Positions 48,976 to 61,203 of a stretch of DNA of 64,000 nucleotides are shown in pieces; within the stretch, counting starts at the first letter, position 1; each line of letters opens with the position of its first letter. Source of the stretch: Larimichthys crocea (taxonomy: Eukaryota > Chordata > Actinopteri > Sciaenidae); assembly GCF_000972845.2 (NCBI RefSeq), contig NC_040033.1, positions 2,408,344 through 2,472,343 on the forward strand, in the 5' to 3' direction. Below the pieces are notes generated by a model. The model had not been told where the DNA came from. It searched no databases and saw nothing but the letters and a program-made list of their open reading frames with translations. The translations under genes and the position numbers were made by a program.

Positions 48976-51900
48976 TGTGCACATTGTTTGTTTTCGTTCC
49001 CGTCTCCTGGTTCTCCTCCTCTGACTTCGTTGCTCTCTCTTTAATAACACAAGTTCGGGAATTTTCTGACCCGGCTGCTTGATTAAATTTAGTTCAGAGT
49101 ATAAACATGTTGTTGGGACATGTTCGAGCCAGAACGTCGGGTTGTGCTCACAGAGTGAATTCACATTTTAAAGGTCTGTCTTGTGTAGTTTTACCTTTTT
49201 AAAGGTCCAGCGTGTCAGATTCAGGAGGCTCTATTGGCAATAATATTATTTAGTATGTTTCCATTACCTGAAAATAAGAATCTTTTTTTATTTTTGTTAC
49301 TTAAAAATGATCTTTTTATATCTACAGTGAGAGCAGGACCTCTTCCACAGAGTATTCTACAGTAGCCCTGAACAGACAAACCAAACTCTGATCGAGATAC
49401 GACCTTTTGCTTTTCATGTGAGCTTTTCCTGCATGCTTAGAAGGACAGGGTGAAATGTCGGAGAGTATTGCAATCTGCAACTTCACCACTAGGTGCCACT
49501 AAATCCTACATACCGGACCTTTTAAAGAACGAAATCTCTGTGAAACTCGGCTACCAATTTGCATATTTGGTGTCACACATCAGCTCAGAGAAGCTCAAAG
49601 CGTGGTGTCTCTTTCTGCCTCCGCTACAGAGACCAAAACTGTTTTTTGTACCAGGCTGTAAACATGTTGTTGGACATTTGAACATGGGGACTTATGGAGA
49701 CTGACTCACTTCTGGAGCCAGCCTCAAGTGGACGTTTGAGGAACTGCAGTTTTTGGCTTCACTTCACTTCGTGCAGTCTGAGAACGATCTCTGATTGAAC
49801 GCAGGAAAATTAATCTCATGAATGAGTTCTCAGTTATTACTGAAGGTGTAAAAATATTTTTAAAGTGGAAACGTCTACTGGCAGCAAAAGGAAATGCAAC
49901 AACGCTGCATGTTATTTATTATAGTAATCATATAATGTTATGGAAAACATATTTCACAGTTCCAGAATTTTCTTTTTCTCTTCACGTTTGGAAACAAACT
50001 GAAATCTGAAATGTCCAGAGTCCACTGCAGTTTATGAAACCGTTTTCATCACTTTGGCAGCAGTCGGATCATTTTGAGCCAATTCATTGTGTAAAGGAAC
50101 GTAAGACACAGGGAAGAGGGGGGGAGGAAGGGGGTCGATTACCAGAGAAGGATCTGTTACCGACCCGAACATGAAGGCTGCCTTTTATTCAGCGCAGCAA
50201 ACTTCCTGATCCTCATGTCAGCACAATTTCATGGTTAAAGTCAAACAAAAAGCCGCAGCATTGACCTGTGGAGTGAGCTTATGTGGCTCTTCTTGGCAGA
50301 CGGTGGTCTATATGTTTTGAGTTTATAAATTTTAGTTATTGTTGTTTATTAATATTTCTGCTGTTTACAGTCTTTGTCTCAGCGTTACCAGAGGCAGATT
50401 TCATCGGCAGTCAGAGGTAAGAAAACTGACCTCCTGCATGTTGAAGATTAATCTTTATTACACGACGTGTTATTGTTCTGGAGAGTCATAGCTCAAAGTT
50501 TCCTTCAAAACTCTCCTGATGTTATTTCTCCGTTGTTAGATGAAGTATCTCGGGTGCTGCCCTCACTTGTGATGGTCGACAGGGCTTCACCTCGCCCCAA
50601 AGTCGCGGCCCACGTCACCGGTAGCTTTGTGCCCAAACTGGGGCGAGACGGAGGAGGTGAGTCCTGCAGAAATGAACACGCAAATCTATCCCGTGTTTTG
50701 GTTTAAAGTGGTCCATCTTAACCATTTTAATTGGGTCTTAATCAGACTGAAATGTTGCATCACAACACTGATTTATTAAATTAAATTGTGAATATGTTCG
50801 TTTCCCATAGCTCCAGTCTCTGCTGGACGTCGAGTTCAGGGCCAGAAGATCTCGTGGTGGGAAGGGCAGAAGGGCCTGGCCTTCCTCCAGGATGTCGAGC
50901 TGGTGGACGGGGAGCTGGTGGTGCCGCAGCCAGGCCTCTACTACGTCTACGCCCAGACCTACTTCAGACACACCCACTCCCTGGAGGAGGAGGGCGAGGA
51001 CGGCGAGGAGGCGGAGGACAGAGGGAGACCCTTGCTGCAGTATGTCTATAAAAAGGTGAGGGTCGCCATCATGCAGCTCTGATTTCAGGACGTAGGTTGT
51101 TGTTCCACTGAACACCTGCAGACTCAGTGACTCACAGCAGAGCGCCAACGTAGGACGGTGGTCTCCTGCGAGTCTGACTCATCAAATGCTGTGACTAACG
51201 TGAGTCCAGACAGTGAGTTTGTGTCACACCACAACAAGGCAGACATCCAACTATAGCCGCTTTCTGCTTTGTCGGCTAAAAACAAATCTATTGAAGGTTC
51301 AGCTGGAGGCATGTGTGCCTCAATAAAAGCTGATGAGTAGTTTATAATCAGCCGTGATAGAACAGATGTAATCTCTTACAATACGTGACAAAGTCTCATG
51401 ATTTAAAGTTAAACAGGATTTCGGATGTTTCTCGAGAGACATTTAAGTTACATCAATGTTCCAGACCGTGGGCTTTGAATATTCTTTACATTTGGATCGC
51501 AGATGTGTGGAAGGAAGGAATTTACTTGAAACTGAACCGAGACCAAATGTGATTAGAAGCAAACATGACAAGCTGTAAAATTCTGGAAAGGCTTGAAGAG
51601 CTACGCGTCCGTTATAACACGCTACACGAGATAATTGACGCCCATCGTCGTTCCCGAACAGATCATAACCGTTTTTACTAATCAAATCAAAACGGATTGA
51701 TCAGAAATGATGCCAGCTAGAGTCCAGCAGTTACTAATCAATCAGCTGATCTTAGTTTGTGTTATTTCGACCTGATCGCTGCAAAGTCCGACTTTCATAC
51801 GACCCCACCACCGCAGTGTCAACACATCTTACTCACCTCTGCTTCTCCCACCAGGTGAGCTCCTACCCGGTTCCCATCCTGCTGATGAAGACGAGCCGAA

Positions 51901-52064
51901 CCTCCTGCTGGTCCCGGGGCTCCCAGTTCTCTCTGCACTCCGCCCACCAGGGGGGTTTGTTCCCACTGAGCAGCGGCGACCGCCTGTTCGTCACGGTGAC
52001 CAACGCCTCTGCTGTGGACATGGACGAGAAGAGCAGCTTCTTCGGGGCGTTTCTCATCAGCTAG
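45784..52064 (+). CDS. tnfsf10: TNF superfamily member 10 (TRAIL), six exons, complete
   Basis: Exons are 45784-45891, 46711-46836, 50371-50416, 50540-50656, 50811-51055 and 51855-52064. The total is 852 bases and 283 residues (human TRAIL has 281). The product is a type II membrane ligand that triggers apoptosis through death receptors. A very short cytoplasmic tail precedes a transmembrane segment (about residues 8-30). PCWQVTQQL in exon 2 aligns with the conserved PCWQV of human TRAIL. The TNF homology domain starts at VAAHVTGSF and ends SSFFGAFLIS. Cys232, in SRTSCWS, corresponds to the zinc-binding Cys230 of human TRAIL. An acidic stretch (EEEGEDGEEAED) lengthens one domain loop. Borders are all GT-AG and phases match. 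Confidence 0.94.
47649..48000 (+). mobile_element. Dispersed repeat R2, copy 2
   Basis: Near-identical to 37696-37965 through GCCTGGTACAAAAAACAG and TCATGACAACTGTACTGAGG, with an added GAGTCAGTCTCCATAAG segment. It appears to extend beyond copy 1 to about 48000 (GGACGTCACGACGACTAC). The right limit is uncertain. Confidence 0.8.
48934..48973. repeat. (CA)n microsatellite
   Basis: About 20 CA units within tnfsf10 intron 2. Confidence 0.95.
49198..49526 (+). mobile_element. MITE, TTAAAGGTCCAGTGTGT family, full-length copy
   Basis: About 330 bases bounded by TTAAAGGTCCAGCGTGT and the inverse ACATACCGGACCTTTTAA. The interior carries CACTAGGTGCCACTAAATCC and ACAGTAGCCCTGAACAGACA, phrases found in many fish copies of this family. 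It has no coding capacity. Confidence 0.8.
49604..49772 (-). mobile_element. Dispersed repeat R2, copy 3 (reversed, partial)
   Basis: The reverse complement matches copies 1 and 2 from the CTGCAGTTCCTC end through GCCTGGTACAAAA. It lacks the distal half. Confidence 0.8.
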
Positions 52065-54080
52065 ACGGTCAGGATGCAGGACTCAAGATCGCGGGTTGAT
52101 CGAGCAGATCTGCAGATACCGTCACGTTTTTTTTTTTGTTTTTTTTTTAACGTTTGTGATGAATTAATGTGTCTGTTGCAGCTGAGAACTTTTAATGAAC
52201 CCAGAAACTGAGAAACCGCAGCAGCGTTTCAGCGTGAAGATCACAAACCAAACACTGGGTTTCCTGGATGTGTGAGAGCTAATCAAACTCAACAGATTTT
52301 TGTATTAAAGTCGGCGTTGCTTGGACTCGCCAGAGATTTCAGTTAAGTTGTTTTTAGATTTTCTGAATTATGTTTCCGAACTTGACAAAATATCGTATTG
52401 TTAATCACCAAAGCGTCTGTAACTGTGAAAGGTTCGCTAACGCGCATTAAGCAGACTGTCCTCTGAGCTGACATCCGGCACATCAAGGTTGAATCGCATT
52501 GATCGTATCCAAACCATTTGGACCGACCCCTGATTCATCATCTTTTTTTGGCTTTTTTTATCCACAGTAATTCAAAAAGTTGCATGCAAGAAAAACACAA
52601 AATGGGTCAATGTGATAACCTGAAGCCTGAGTGCATATATTGGCAATATCATGCTTGCCGGTTTTCCAAAACACTTTTCTCAGCAGTCTGGTAACTCGCT
52701 ACTAATCTAGTGATCTACTGTAGCTTAACTGTGTTTTAAATTTTGTAAAAGTTTCTTAAAACTTGACTCACAAATACACAAACCTGCAGATTCTCCACAA
52801 GGAGGCGCTGCTTGGATATTGTAAACTCAGCCGAGCGACGCCGCCTATAGGAAGGTGAAGTCGTAGCAGTTTATTCACTTTTATATCAAATGCCGGATGA
52901 TTAATTCTTCACTGAAAAACTGGGTCGAAATGTTTGTATGAAACTCACCTGGCTAAACTTACGTGATTATCCGTGAGTCCACCCTGTGACTCTGGATGTA
53001 AAGATGTAAATATTGTTCTATATTTTGTGTGTTTTTATTTTTCTAATCAGCCTTTCAGAGTCTGGAGCTTTCGGTTAATTCTCTTCTGCCGTTTTATGTT
53101 CCCGCGGTGAGATGTGCGAACATGTGAGCGTCGAAGCCTGAACCGAAACCGGCTACCGTTAGAGACCTTTCTGACATTTGGGAGAGTGTTCGTCCGAGGT
53201 GTTGAGTTTTACTGTAAAATAAAAAAAAACAAACATTGCTCTTCGCTAATCAGACTCTGTGCTGTGTGTTTTCTCTGGCAAGCATGTTGGCTCATCTTTC
53301 GTAACCGTTCTCCAAATTGGAGCATTAAATGCTCCCTCACTGGTCGGTATTCTAGGGCGTTCGTGTCATGTTGGATCAACTGCAGATGTGACATGCAGAC
53401 CACCAAACAGCAGGAACGTGGAGTTATTTTGTCTGCAGCTCGTCTGATTTGCGCGTGATTGTAGTAAACCAAAATTATCGGTTACGCAACCGGACGAATC
53501 GGTGAATACTTGAGCTAGAAGGTTCATAAAGACAAACAAGAAGTCTTTACTTGAGGTCTACTAACTTTAAACCTCAAGCTCAGTCAGATTCACTGATTCG
53601 TCCAGTTTTAGCGCGCCAACACTGTTTTTCCCCCCAATATGACACGAATGCAGCGTTCACTGTAGCACTTGTATAAAAATCACGGCACTTCTCGTCGATT
53701 TCTTGTGTTTTCTATGAACGTGTAGACTTTCTTTACTTTTTTTTTCTTTTAAAGTGTTGTTGTATCTGCAAAGATCACTGTGGGAATTGTATACTCCAGG
53801 ACCAAACATAGTAGTTATTAGTTTTAAGGCCGTATTTGTGCTCCTTGATATGAATGTACTGACACAAATCTGTAGTTTTAAGACTAATTATGAGACGTTC
53901 TGTCTCCATATAACTGAAAACATCCACCTGTAAATCATCAAAGAGTGCGCACCTGCACATTAATCAGGCTGTAGACGAACTAAATTTTAAATAATTTGCC
54001 AGATTGACCGAAACTAAATGTGAATGTAAATAACTGGGGTTTATGTCTGTAAATATGTGAAATAAAGACACTGAAAAAGG
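52065..54080 (+). other. Probable 3'UTR of tnfsf10
   Basis: Non-coding sequence after the stop. It is A+T-rich with several poly-T runs and no repeat of note. Extent is inferred from the polyadenylation signal near 54061. Confidence 0.4.
54061..54066 (+). terminator. Candidate polyadenylation signal of tnfsf10
   Basis: AATAAA in GTGAAATAAAGACACTG, followed by G/T-rich sequence. It implies a 2 kb 3'UTR. An earlier AATAAA occurs near 53218. Confidence 0.4.
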
Positions 54081-54863
54081 AACTTGTGACACCTTTGATA
54101 GTGTTTCGTCGACGCTTTCTTCACAATGTTTGTCTTGTATACTGATTATTGAAGAGTTCTACTCTAAATGTCAGTAAAAGTACTCACTGTGCAGTGAAAG
54201 GTTCTTTGTCTGTGTTTTTCTATTATATCTGATGTTTTTGTGGCTGTAGAAGAAGTCAATTATACATTGTTGGCTAGTTTAATCTACAGCAAAGCATCAT
54301 CGTCTATGAGATCACCATATGTTTGAAGCATCGCTCGGAAAAACAGCCTGTGTTCAGTTTCCTTACGACGACTTCCAGCTAATCCAAGAGTTTATTCAAC
54401 TTAATTTGGAGATAACCAAACACATTTGGTGAATAAAGCTGCAGAGTGTACTGGAGAAGAGTTGCACAACATGTTTTAAAGCTTCATGCATTAGTTATTT
54501 TCTCTTTTTTCATAGATAACAGTGATATCAAGTAATCAAACTGGCATTTAAGGTGTTAAAATCCTTAAAATGATTGAATAGTTTGGAAGTTTTATGGAGA
54601 TTAATGCAGAAAAATAAAAATTTGAATTCCGAAATTTGTCGAGAGACTTTGTTACAAAATAAGTGTTGAGAGTTAAGAGAATAAAGAGTGACACATCACA
54701 CACTGTGACAGCCTGGCTTAATCAAAATGAAAACATAAAAATCATCCGATGTTCATTAAATTCTGGGTCAGCAATGCTTTTAACTTTAAATCACAGCTCT
54801 AGTTCATGTGAGAACAGATGTAGTGTTGAGTATTTTGGCAGCTGATTAGTTTAATTTGTTTAA

Positions 54864-54869
54864 TTTATT
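54864..54869 (-). terminator. Possible polyadenylation signal of msl2
   Basis: AATAAA on the minus strand, 1.6 kb downstream of the msl2 stop. If used, the two convergent genes end within about 800 bases of each other. Position is the only support. Confidence 0.25.
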
Positions 54870-56467
54870 GAGAATAGACGTGTTAGTTGAAGAAAACCTT
54901 TAATTCATCTTCATTAGGTTTAATTCATTGAAGGTGTTCTTGTCCTGCAAAATGAAGCTCCACGCTGACATCTAGTGTCTAACCTCAGCGGTGCGGGGAC
55001 GACAAATAATCACACGACACTTTTTTAAAGTTTTTGATTTTCTTTCTTTTTTGTGGAAATATGTTACAGTTATATTACAGTTATTTAAATGCCCCGAGGG
55101 AGAACAAAAAAAAAAAAAAAAAAAACTTGTTTGGAGACGCCAGAAACTAACACTAAGAAGGAGACGGCAACTTAAACTTGAGACAGAAAGTCCAGACTGG
55201 GTCGACAGGAAGAGAGAGGAGGCGGAACCGCCGCCCCGACGCGTAAACCTACGTCAGGCATACGTCCAATAAATACTGCAAATGTTGTTAAACGCAACTT
55301 ATTAAAAACAAAAAGACGAGTTCTTCAGTTCTTTGTGGTATTTAGCAGCATGTGTGTAGCTTCCAGAAACCAAGAAGAAGAAAAAAAACCTGTGAAGAAC
55401 AAGAAGAAGAAGGCGAGGGGGCCTGCAATCAACCAGAGCTTTCAAACACGAGTAACAAGAACAGAGGGGAAATGTGCTGAGAGGCCAGTGTGGAGAGGGG
55501 ACAAAGTGCTTAATACAAGAACACACAAATGATTAAGTGTTAACTCGACGGTCCGGGTGCAAGATTCGACTTCCACCAGCCAAAATCTGTCGTCTTATAT
55601 GATTTTTTTTTTTAGTACATAATAACATCTTAGATTAACGTGAGGGCGTCTGACAGAGTTTAAACTGAAGCGTACACCAGGCTGGTGGTGGTGGTGGTGG
55701 TGGTGTCCCGTCACGTCCCGGTTCTTACAGGTATCAAAAAATGTTTTAGAGTTTATAAAATATGATCCAACCTTTTACCAGTGTGAAAATATTCTGGTTG
55801 ACTGCAGGTCTGCACCCGCTTCCGTTGTTTGTCGTTTTTTTTTTTAATGTAACTTAAAAAATATATCATAAAACGTCTTCTTAGATGGAAACCGATGAGT
55901 CCATGTACAAAAAGTTCTTTCTTTTATATAAATTACACCAGTCTCTGATGATGATGATGATGATGATGTCTCCGTTCACCTCCAAACCGAACCCTTCCCC
56001 TCATACATACACACTCGCACGCACACACACATACACGCACAAACACTCCCACCGTAGCTACACAACATGCTCTACACATTACCCATAGTAGAGAAGAAAA
56101 CAAACAGAAACAAACAAACTCTATCCCCACTGAAATGAAATCTCTGCACGTACAGTAACGCTACATCTCCTCTTCCTTCTTCGCTTTCCTCTCGCTGCAT
56201 CTGTATGCGAGACCGCAAGCATGGTGCAGTTTCGGGCGACGGACGGAGGGCGACTCTCCTAGTGACCCTCGCTTAAAATCGCCCGACCACTGTAGCTGCC
56301 TTGTTCTGGCTCCGCCACCGCAGGTCCCTGGCCACGCCCCGGGTGGATAACACCCAGCTTGGCGGGGCGGCGGGAGGGGGCTGCGAGGTTGGGTGTAAGG
56401 GGTGGGTGGAGGTGGTAGGGGTGGGGAATGTGCGTAACGCCACGGACACGAGAGAGGAGGCGAGACC
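54870..56467 (-). other. Probable 3'UTR of msl2
   Basis: Non-coding sequence downstream of the msl2 stop. It contains an A20 run at about 55107-55127, a (GGT)n at 55683-55704 and an (ATG)n at 55948-55968. No exon is seen. Confidence 0.4.
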
Positions 56468-59400
56468 TCAGCAGTCAAACCGCATCTCCAGTGAATCGTC
56501 AAAGCCCCTGTTGTCGTGTCCCGTCCCCGACAGGAAGGCGGCCGTGACGGGGGCCCCTGTCGCAGTGGTGACGTTGAGGAGGGTGTTGCCGGGGGAGCTG
56601 GTGGTCGGGCTACGGAGCGCCGCCGCGGTGATACTGGTGAGGTTGATGCCCAGCGTGAGGCGAGTCTGTTCCAGGGCTTTCTCCGGCACGGCGAAGGCCT
56701 CCAGCTTCTTCTCTCCGTTGGCCATATAGGAGTTCTGGCAGCCACGACAGATACAGTCCAGACACGCCTACGAGGGGAAACAACCAGAGTTAACAACCAG
56801 AACATTTCCCGAGTGTGTCTGATGCTTTCTGCCCAGCAACAAGCTGAAGTCAACTACCAGCTCCACCAATCAGAGCAGAAAGTTCACTTCTACCTTGGAC
56901 ACATTTGCCAAAACCGTTGGTCGTAAGGCGGCATCACCTTGTTGAGCATGTCCACACTGAATTTGAGTGGCTAAATTTTTTTAAATGTGACCGCTAGAGT
57001 CTGGAAAAGAACCGGTGCTCCTCTAGAAACTTCTGCTCTTAGTTAATATGCGAGTAGACGGGGCAGTTGGTGGATGATCTGAGCTAAGTCTGACGGCTTC
57101 AGCAGGTTGATGCGAGTGAGATGACAAACTTTCCTACAACCCTACGTGAAAATGACGTCTGTAGTGAAATATGTGGCCGTGTTTTTGCGTCCTGCTTAAA
57201 AATGACACGGACAAAATAAGACAAACAAGTATGAATAACAACACTGTGCCTTGTGATTGGCACTATCAGGCACACTAACAACATGATCCAATAAGTAACG
57301 GATCACCTGCAGAAAGGTCCCGCATCACGAGGCGCTGTGGTCGAGAAAAGGTTTGGGAACTCTAGAGGTTCCAACTTCGCTACTCGCAGACAATATTTCA
57401 CCTCCATGAACGACTCCCAGAGAAACAAATTAGTCATGAAACTACAGAGCGGTACAAACAAACACGAGCGATCGGTTAAATGTAACGAGTCCCCGGGCGG
57501 ACGTTCAGCAGCATCAGCAACAACGCTGAGCGACACAGCAGACTGTGCGTGTGTGATGTTCTCACCTTGCGGTTGGAGTAGCAGGGGCAGCGCTGCCCCC
57601 TGCAGGTCAACACAGAGGGGTTCTGTGTTGCCCGGCCACACTTGCAACCCTTCTTCTCCACGGGCTTCTTGTACAGTGGCTTCGAGGGGCTGGGTGGGTG
57701 TGTCAGGGGGTGCGCATGTGGGTGTGGGAGTACTCTGTCGCGGGGTTGTGCACGGGGCTTTGGTGCCCCTTGCCTGGCCTTGGTGTAAGCCTTCTTGGGC
57801 CCCCCATGGTGCTCCACAGTCTTTTTCAACGCCTTGTTGGAGACGAGCACAGTCTTGCCCACCTTGGGGGGGCCGCCGTTAGGCACCGGAGCCAGGTGTG
57901 GATGGGGCGTGGCGGCGGGGAACTTAGGCTCCTGTTTGGTTGTGGCACCGGGGTTGGGGTGATGCGGGGAGCTGTTGGCACCGAGGGGAGGCCCTCGCAA
58001 GAGGCTGGAGATGGGGAGGGGCTGCACTTTCTCGCTGTCGCTTTCCGAGCGAGAGCGCTTGCGGTGGTACCGAGGGGGGACGTGGGGGATGACCGTGGAG
58101 GGCTGAGGGGGAGGCTGAAGCGAGGGCTGTGTGTGTGGTTGGAGGGGGCGAGGGCTGTTCTCCGGTGGGAGGGAGGGGATGAGGCGGGAAGAGTCAGATG
58201 GGCAGTGAGGCCCGTTGAGACTAGACTGATGTACAGAGGAGGGGCAGTCCGGTTGGGGGTTTGGTTCAGGGTCATTGTCAGTCTCCAGAGTCCTGAGCAC
58301 CTCCTCAACACTTAACAACAACGGCCCCCCGCCGTGTTTCAGGTCATCCCCGAAAGTGCTGATGTCGCAAAGCCCCGCATCCCCGCTCACACACACAGGG
58401 ATCTCCTCCGAAAAGCTCTCCTGCTTCGCAACACCTCCACCTGTTTCTATGGTGACGGGTTGCAGGGAGTCCGAACTGACCAGGCCGTTACAATCATGCA
58501 GCCCGTTCACGCTCACGCCGCTCGGCTCCTCCGCCTTGAGCTCCTTCGTCGGCGGGCCCTCGTCGGGCTCGGAGGTGGACGCCGCCTGCGACTGGCCGAC
58601 TGAATCCGAAATGTCCTCCGCCTCCGGCTCGCTCTCGGCCAACGTGAGGCCCTCGTTGAGGATGGCCTGGAGGTCCGGCGAGTCGCTGGCGGCGCTGGCT
58701 ATGTGCGGGGCGAGCGGCGAGCGGGTGATGTAGAGACAGAGCTTCCTGTAGCAGTGGACGAGCAAGGAGAGCTGCCGGTTTTCCTCGAAGCGGGAATAGT
58801 CCTTACACCAGCTACAGGACGGCTTCAGCTGCATCCTCTGACCTTTACAGCCTCGACAGACGTAATGCTGACATGACGAGTCGGTGGGAGCGATGGGGTC
58901 CTGCAGGAGGTTACCTGAAGGCGAGAGGAGAAAGAGCAAACATCTAAACATCTTTTACTATTAACTTCCTCCCTTGTCGTGTTCAGCATCCTCAACCGAC
59001 GTGCATTTGTAAACCTGAGTGGTCGCCTGGCAACTTGCCAGACTCGGATGACAACCGCTCTTTGAGAGGGGCTTCCTTAGCAACGCTGGTTGCTAGGGAG
59101 TGCAGCTGCAGATAGGAGGAAAGGATGAAGGTGCATTCATGAGAAACAACCGACCTCACACACACACTCACTGCACCACCTGACTGATAGATCCCACATG
59201 ACTGCAGAAAGTCTATATTTAAACGCCGCGATGTATGGACCGCTCTCGCATCGATCTATTATTTACACGGCGGAGTTGGAGGAGCAGTCAATATGTGAGT
59301 GTAATGAAGCCGCTCTTCTTCTTCTTCAATACTCTTCGCAATCACGGCAACACAAATATCTCCTTTCACAGCTCGCCGCCGCTACGGGGGAGTTAATGCA

Positions 59401-59659
59401 TTATGCATGAGTGGTGCAAACCGTGCACGGAATATACCACGAAAATAAATCAAAGGTGACGTTTGTTTACGGCCTAACACGCTCGGCTTCGCGAGCACCT
59501 CGTACAGCAACAACCACCGACATCTAAAAGTTGTGTATTAACCCTTTAAAGTATTTCTTTTACACAGGAGGCTGAGAGAGGCAGTGAACGCATCACATCC
59601 AGTGTGTGGACAGGCTGTTATTCAACATGATAAACAGAGAAACGCCCCGATGCTGCCAA

Positions 59660-59704
<45 letters not shown>

Positions 59705-61203
59705 AGAGGGGGGGTGTGTCATGATGGGTGTAGCTGTGAATTACGGTGCGTTCACTGTGCTCCGGAAAACTGCAACCCCACATTTCAAAAACTCAACACC
59801 CCCCCCTGTGCAAACCTAAATTTCTCTGATGGTCTAACCTCAAATACAACACACTGCTGATCACAAGCCGTGGAAGAAGTATCCAGATCTTTTATTTAAG
59901 TAAACACACAGAAAGAAATATTACAAACATTTATATTGTTTAGATTTTTAGTACCTTCCTTATATTCTTTTTTTTTTTTTAAATGTAATGTTTGTTATGC
60001 ATCAAAAACACCAAGACAAATTCCCTATAAAGGACGAAATACTTGGCGACAAACCTGATTCTGAGTATTACAAATTAAATCCCTTGTTATGCAGAATGTG
60101 TTATTGAATTATTATTATTATTATTAATGAATTACATGTTTTACAGTGTTTTAATGTTGCAATTTGTTTGGCTTTACGTCATATTATATTTATATAGTTC
60201 TCCTTTATTTATTGATTAGGTAAACAGTCCCGAACAATACATCATATTGAGCAACATTTTAAATCATCGTTAAATCATGAATTATTTTATTTCTTAATGC
60301 CAGTTACAGTGTGGATGTTTTATTATTATAATACTTGTATAAAAGTACTGTACTTTTATTATTTACTGGACTGTATTTAATCATGCTGATGGTATATGTA
60401 GCATGCTGTGACCTTGATTCATTTGTCGATTTATATATAAAAAGAAATATATTTCTGTTTTTACTTTTTATAGTTTTCTATTTGTACTAAGGTCTGCGCA
60501 GGTTTCATTTAAATCTTAAGGGTTAACTTTAACGCATGTTTACTGTGTCTCATGATGTTACTGCTACTAATAATATAATATTATTATTTAATATTATTAT
60601 TTGTATCATGGTCACTTTACAATACTCTTTATATACCATGCCACTTTTATCCTCAGTACTTGTCTGTTTTGAAGGTTGATTGTTTCTCGTGTTTATTGTA
60701 GGTTATAGATATTTCTGATATTTTTTTACCTTTTCTACTTGTTTCTAATTCTGTAGTGTGTGCTTCACTTTCCTCTGCAGTAAATTTCCCCGTGGTGGGA
60801 TGAATAAAGTAAATCTAATCTAATCTATTGTGTTATATAATAATATATAAGTGTAGAAAGATGATTTGACGGTGTAGGCAGGTGCAGCACTGCAGGAGGT
60901 TGCACTTGTTTACATCCCTGGTTTAGATATTTCCGATTGCACTTGAAAGCATCGCAGCTGACGCACGCACGTTACCGAAAACACCTCTGACCGGCTGCGT
61001 TACCACATTAGAATAAAAATAAATACTAATAATAAATAAAAATAAAAAAAGCAGGGCTTACCGCACACCAGGCAGGACAGGGACTGGCGGAAAAACGGCA
61101 GCAGCTTGCAGAGCTCCGCGAGGGCCCGGGGGTCTCGAGGGTCGCACTGCAGCACCGATCGACTCGCGGACACGTAGAGAGAGGTCGCGTTCACCGGGTT
61201 CAT
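56468..61203 (-). CDS. msl2: MSL2, E3 ubiquitin ligase of the MSL complex, three exons, complete
   Basis: Minus-strand exons are 61203-61062, 58914-57566 and 56767-56468 (1791 bases, 596 residues; human MSL2 has 577). MSL2 is the RING subunit of the MSL H4K16 acetyltransferase complex and ubiquitinates histone H2B and other targets. The start MNPVNATSLYVSASR matches the family. The RING begins at Cys44/Cys47 and continues through CQHYVC to CSWCKDY; its first pair is in exon 1 and the rest in exon 2, split within a glycine codon. A long Pro/Ser-rich middle contains KRSRSESDSEKVQPLPIS, identical to other vertebrates. The CXC domain, from about residue 470 (GCKCGRATQNPSVLTCRGQ), runs across the exon 2-3 border to CRGCQNSY. 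The end, EMRFDC, is conserved. The gene is convergent with tnfsf10. Paralogue (a or b) is not assigned. Confidence 0.96.
58915..61061 (-). other. Intron 1 of msl2
   Basis: This 2.1 kb intron contains (CA)n at 59663-59701 and A+T-rich sequence. At about 60780-60826 lies a LINE 3' tail, TTTCCCCGTGGTGGGATGAA followed by TAAAG and a (TCTAA)n-type end. No exon is recognised. Confidence 0.6.
59663..59701. repeat. (CA)n microsatellite
   Basis: About 19 CA units in msl2 intron 1. Confidence 0.95.

Larger units (their letters stand above)
46837..50370 (+). other. Intron 2 of tnfsf10, repeat-rich
   Basis: A 3.5 kb intron holding two copies of repeat R2, a TTAAAGG-family MITE and a long (CA)n. No exon is recognised. 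Confidence 0.7.

Noticed and set aside
57337..58315. Plus-strand open frames opposite msl2 exon 2
   Set aside because: G+C-rich antisense of a conserved coding exon; no independent features.
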